Assembly (NCBI GenBank): GCA_002359215.1
Contig: DEMN01000012.1
Coordinates: forward strand, 1-64,000
Source of the DNA: Flavobacteriales bacterium UBA2669
GTDB taxonomy: Bacteria; Bacteroidota; Bacteroidia; Flavobacteriales_E; Vicingaceae
Direction of reading: 5' to 3'
DNA length: 64,000 nucleotides
In this document: in pieces, positions 63,348 through 64,000 of the stretch
How positions within the stretch are numbered: position 1 is the stretch's first letter
Layout: every line of letters begins with the position of its first letter
The notes under the pieces: model-generated
The model's input: the letters and a program-made list of their open reading frames with translations, nothing else
Databases searched by the model: none
Told to the model about the DNA's origin: nothing
Position numbers and translations under genes: made by a program

Positions 63348-63716
63348 ATGAAACTAAAACCTTTTATACCTGCATTAATTTGGCTCATCATTATTGTTGT
63401 GCTTAGCGGCTATCCTGGAAGAAGTTTGCCAAAAGCTCCTTTTGACGAGTTTGATAAGTTGGTGCATTTAGCTATTTATGCTTTACTTAGTTTTTTAAGT
63501 GTTTTAGGTTTTTCAAAACAATCTCATTCATTTTTGTTGAACAGCAAGCTACAAAACTTTTTTAGTATAAGTTTTACTATAGTGATGGGAGGATTAATAG
63601 AGTTGTTGCAAGAATATGTTTTTATCAACCGTTATGGTGATTGGTATGATTTTATTGCCAATTCTTTAGGTGCATTTTTAGGGGTTATTGGGTTTTATTT
63701 AATAAAAAAATATTGA
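63348..63716 (+). CDS. VanZ family membrane protein
   Basis: A 122-residue integral membrane protein with about four helices. VanZ-like marks are the DKLVHLAIYALLSFL helix (Asp-Lys-x-x-His), GGLIELLQEYVFINRYGDWYDFIANSLGAFLG with Glu in the third helix and the Asp-Trp-x-Asp-x-x-x-Asn motif. The biological role of non-resistance VanZ proteins is poorly known. It lies 84 bp after gcvH with a terminator between. Confidence 0.85.
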   Translation: MKLKPFIPALIWLIIIVVLSGYPGRSLPKAPFDEFDKLVHLAIYALLSFLSVLGFSKQSHSFLLNSKLQNFFSISFTIVMGGLIELLQEYVFINRYGDWYDFIANSLGAFLGVIGFYLIKKY

Positions 63717-63749
63717 ATTAAATATTCATATAATAAAAAAGAGCATTTA

Positions 63750-64000
63750 TTATAATTTAACAACTTCTGCATGTTTCAAAAATAAATCTTGCAGTTTTTC
63801 TATTTTAGAACCAAAATGATTGCTAAAAACAACAAACTGACATTTATTTAAACTTTCGGCAATTCTGTGTATTTCTGTATGAAAGCTGGTTCCTTCCAAA
63901 AAATCAGCATCTTCAATTAATAAGAGTTGTAAACCTGTAAGGTTAATTCCATTTTGGAAATAAATTTTATTTAATCTCTTTGGAGTACCAATAACAATAT
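63750..64000 (-). CDS. Degenerate DEAD-box RecA1-like protein, 3' part
   Basis: The last 82 residues of a minus-strand gene whose start is beyond the window. The translation shows IVIGTPKRL (motif Ib-like Thr-Pro), LLLIEDADFLE in the place of the DEAD motif (Glu-Asp-Ala-Asp) and FVVFSNHF where Ser-Ala-Thr is expected, then stops about 25 residues later. There is no second RecA domain, so this is a single-domain DEAD-box derivative, probably not an active unwinding enzyme. Similar short proteins occur in flavobacteria from memory; a search would confirm. Confidence 0.7.
   Translation of the reverse strand, partial: IVIGTPKRLNKIYFQNGINLTGLQLLLIEDADFLEGTSFHTEIHRIAESLNKCQFVVFSNHFGSKIEKLQDLFLKHAEVVKL

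Overview
This 64 kb window is an AT-rich chromosomal segment of a member of the Bacteroidota, most likely a Flavobacteriales-type bacterium. The evidence is the type IX secretion system (T9SS) translocon SprA, several T9SS cargo proteins with type A or type B C-terminal sorting domains, PorP/SprF-family proteins, PD40/OmpA periplasmic proteins, GSIII-type glutamine synthetase, and -7 promoter elements of the Bacteroidota form TAnnTTTG. Genus and species cannot be assigned from the sequence alone. No rRNA, tRNA, CRISPR array, transposase or prophage block was recognised, and no gap without a gene exceeds 300 bases.

Layout. 0-3.4 kb: two outer-membrane beta-barrel proteins and a small secreted protein. 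3.5-9.4 kb (minus strand): a secreted orphan, two M16 zinc peptidases, a DUF3817 membrane protein and an O-methyltransferase. 9.5-18.3 kb: a TPR/PD40/SPOR-like protein, an OmpA-domain protein, GSIII glutamine synthetase, and a TPR/PD40/OmpA protein with the architecture of the T9SS protein PorE. 18.3-24 kb: purM, prfA, a CarboxypepD_reg-like secreted protein, pyrF and an SPFH-domain protein. 24-27.6 kb: two T9SS type A cargo proteins and a peptidase S74 (tail-fibre chaperone) protein. 27.8-32.2 kb: DUF4293 protein, sirtuin, queG, a lipoprotein, a biotin carrier protein and an alpha/beta hydrolase.

32.3-48 kb is the most distinctive block: two consecutive adhesin/SprF modules. The first is a 3,470-residue SprB-like adhesin carrying 38 SprB repeats plus its SprF partner. 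The second is a small secreted protein, an adhesin with a glycine-rich domain and HYR repeats, and a second SprF. Both adhesins end in type B sorting domains. The two sprF genes share an identical 46-bp 3' end followed by related terminators, which points to module duplication. Within the giant adhesin, a second cysteine pair is gained and lost together from repeat to repeat, which predicts a repeat-specific second disulfide.

48-64 kb: a YceI-like lipoprotein, a fused small/large-subunit methylmalonyl-CoA mutase, a DivIC/FtsB-like protein, malic enzyme/PTA fusion, ruvA, sprA, gcvH, a VanZ-like protein, and at the right edge the end of a degenerate DEAD-box protein on the minus strand. Functionally the window combines core housekeeping genes with a T9SS theme: the SprA channel, a PorE-like candidate, SprF partners and cell-surface cargo are all within 64 kb, consistent with a gliding or surface-adhesive lifestyle (inference).
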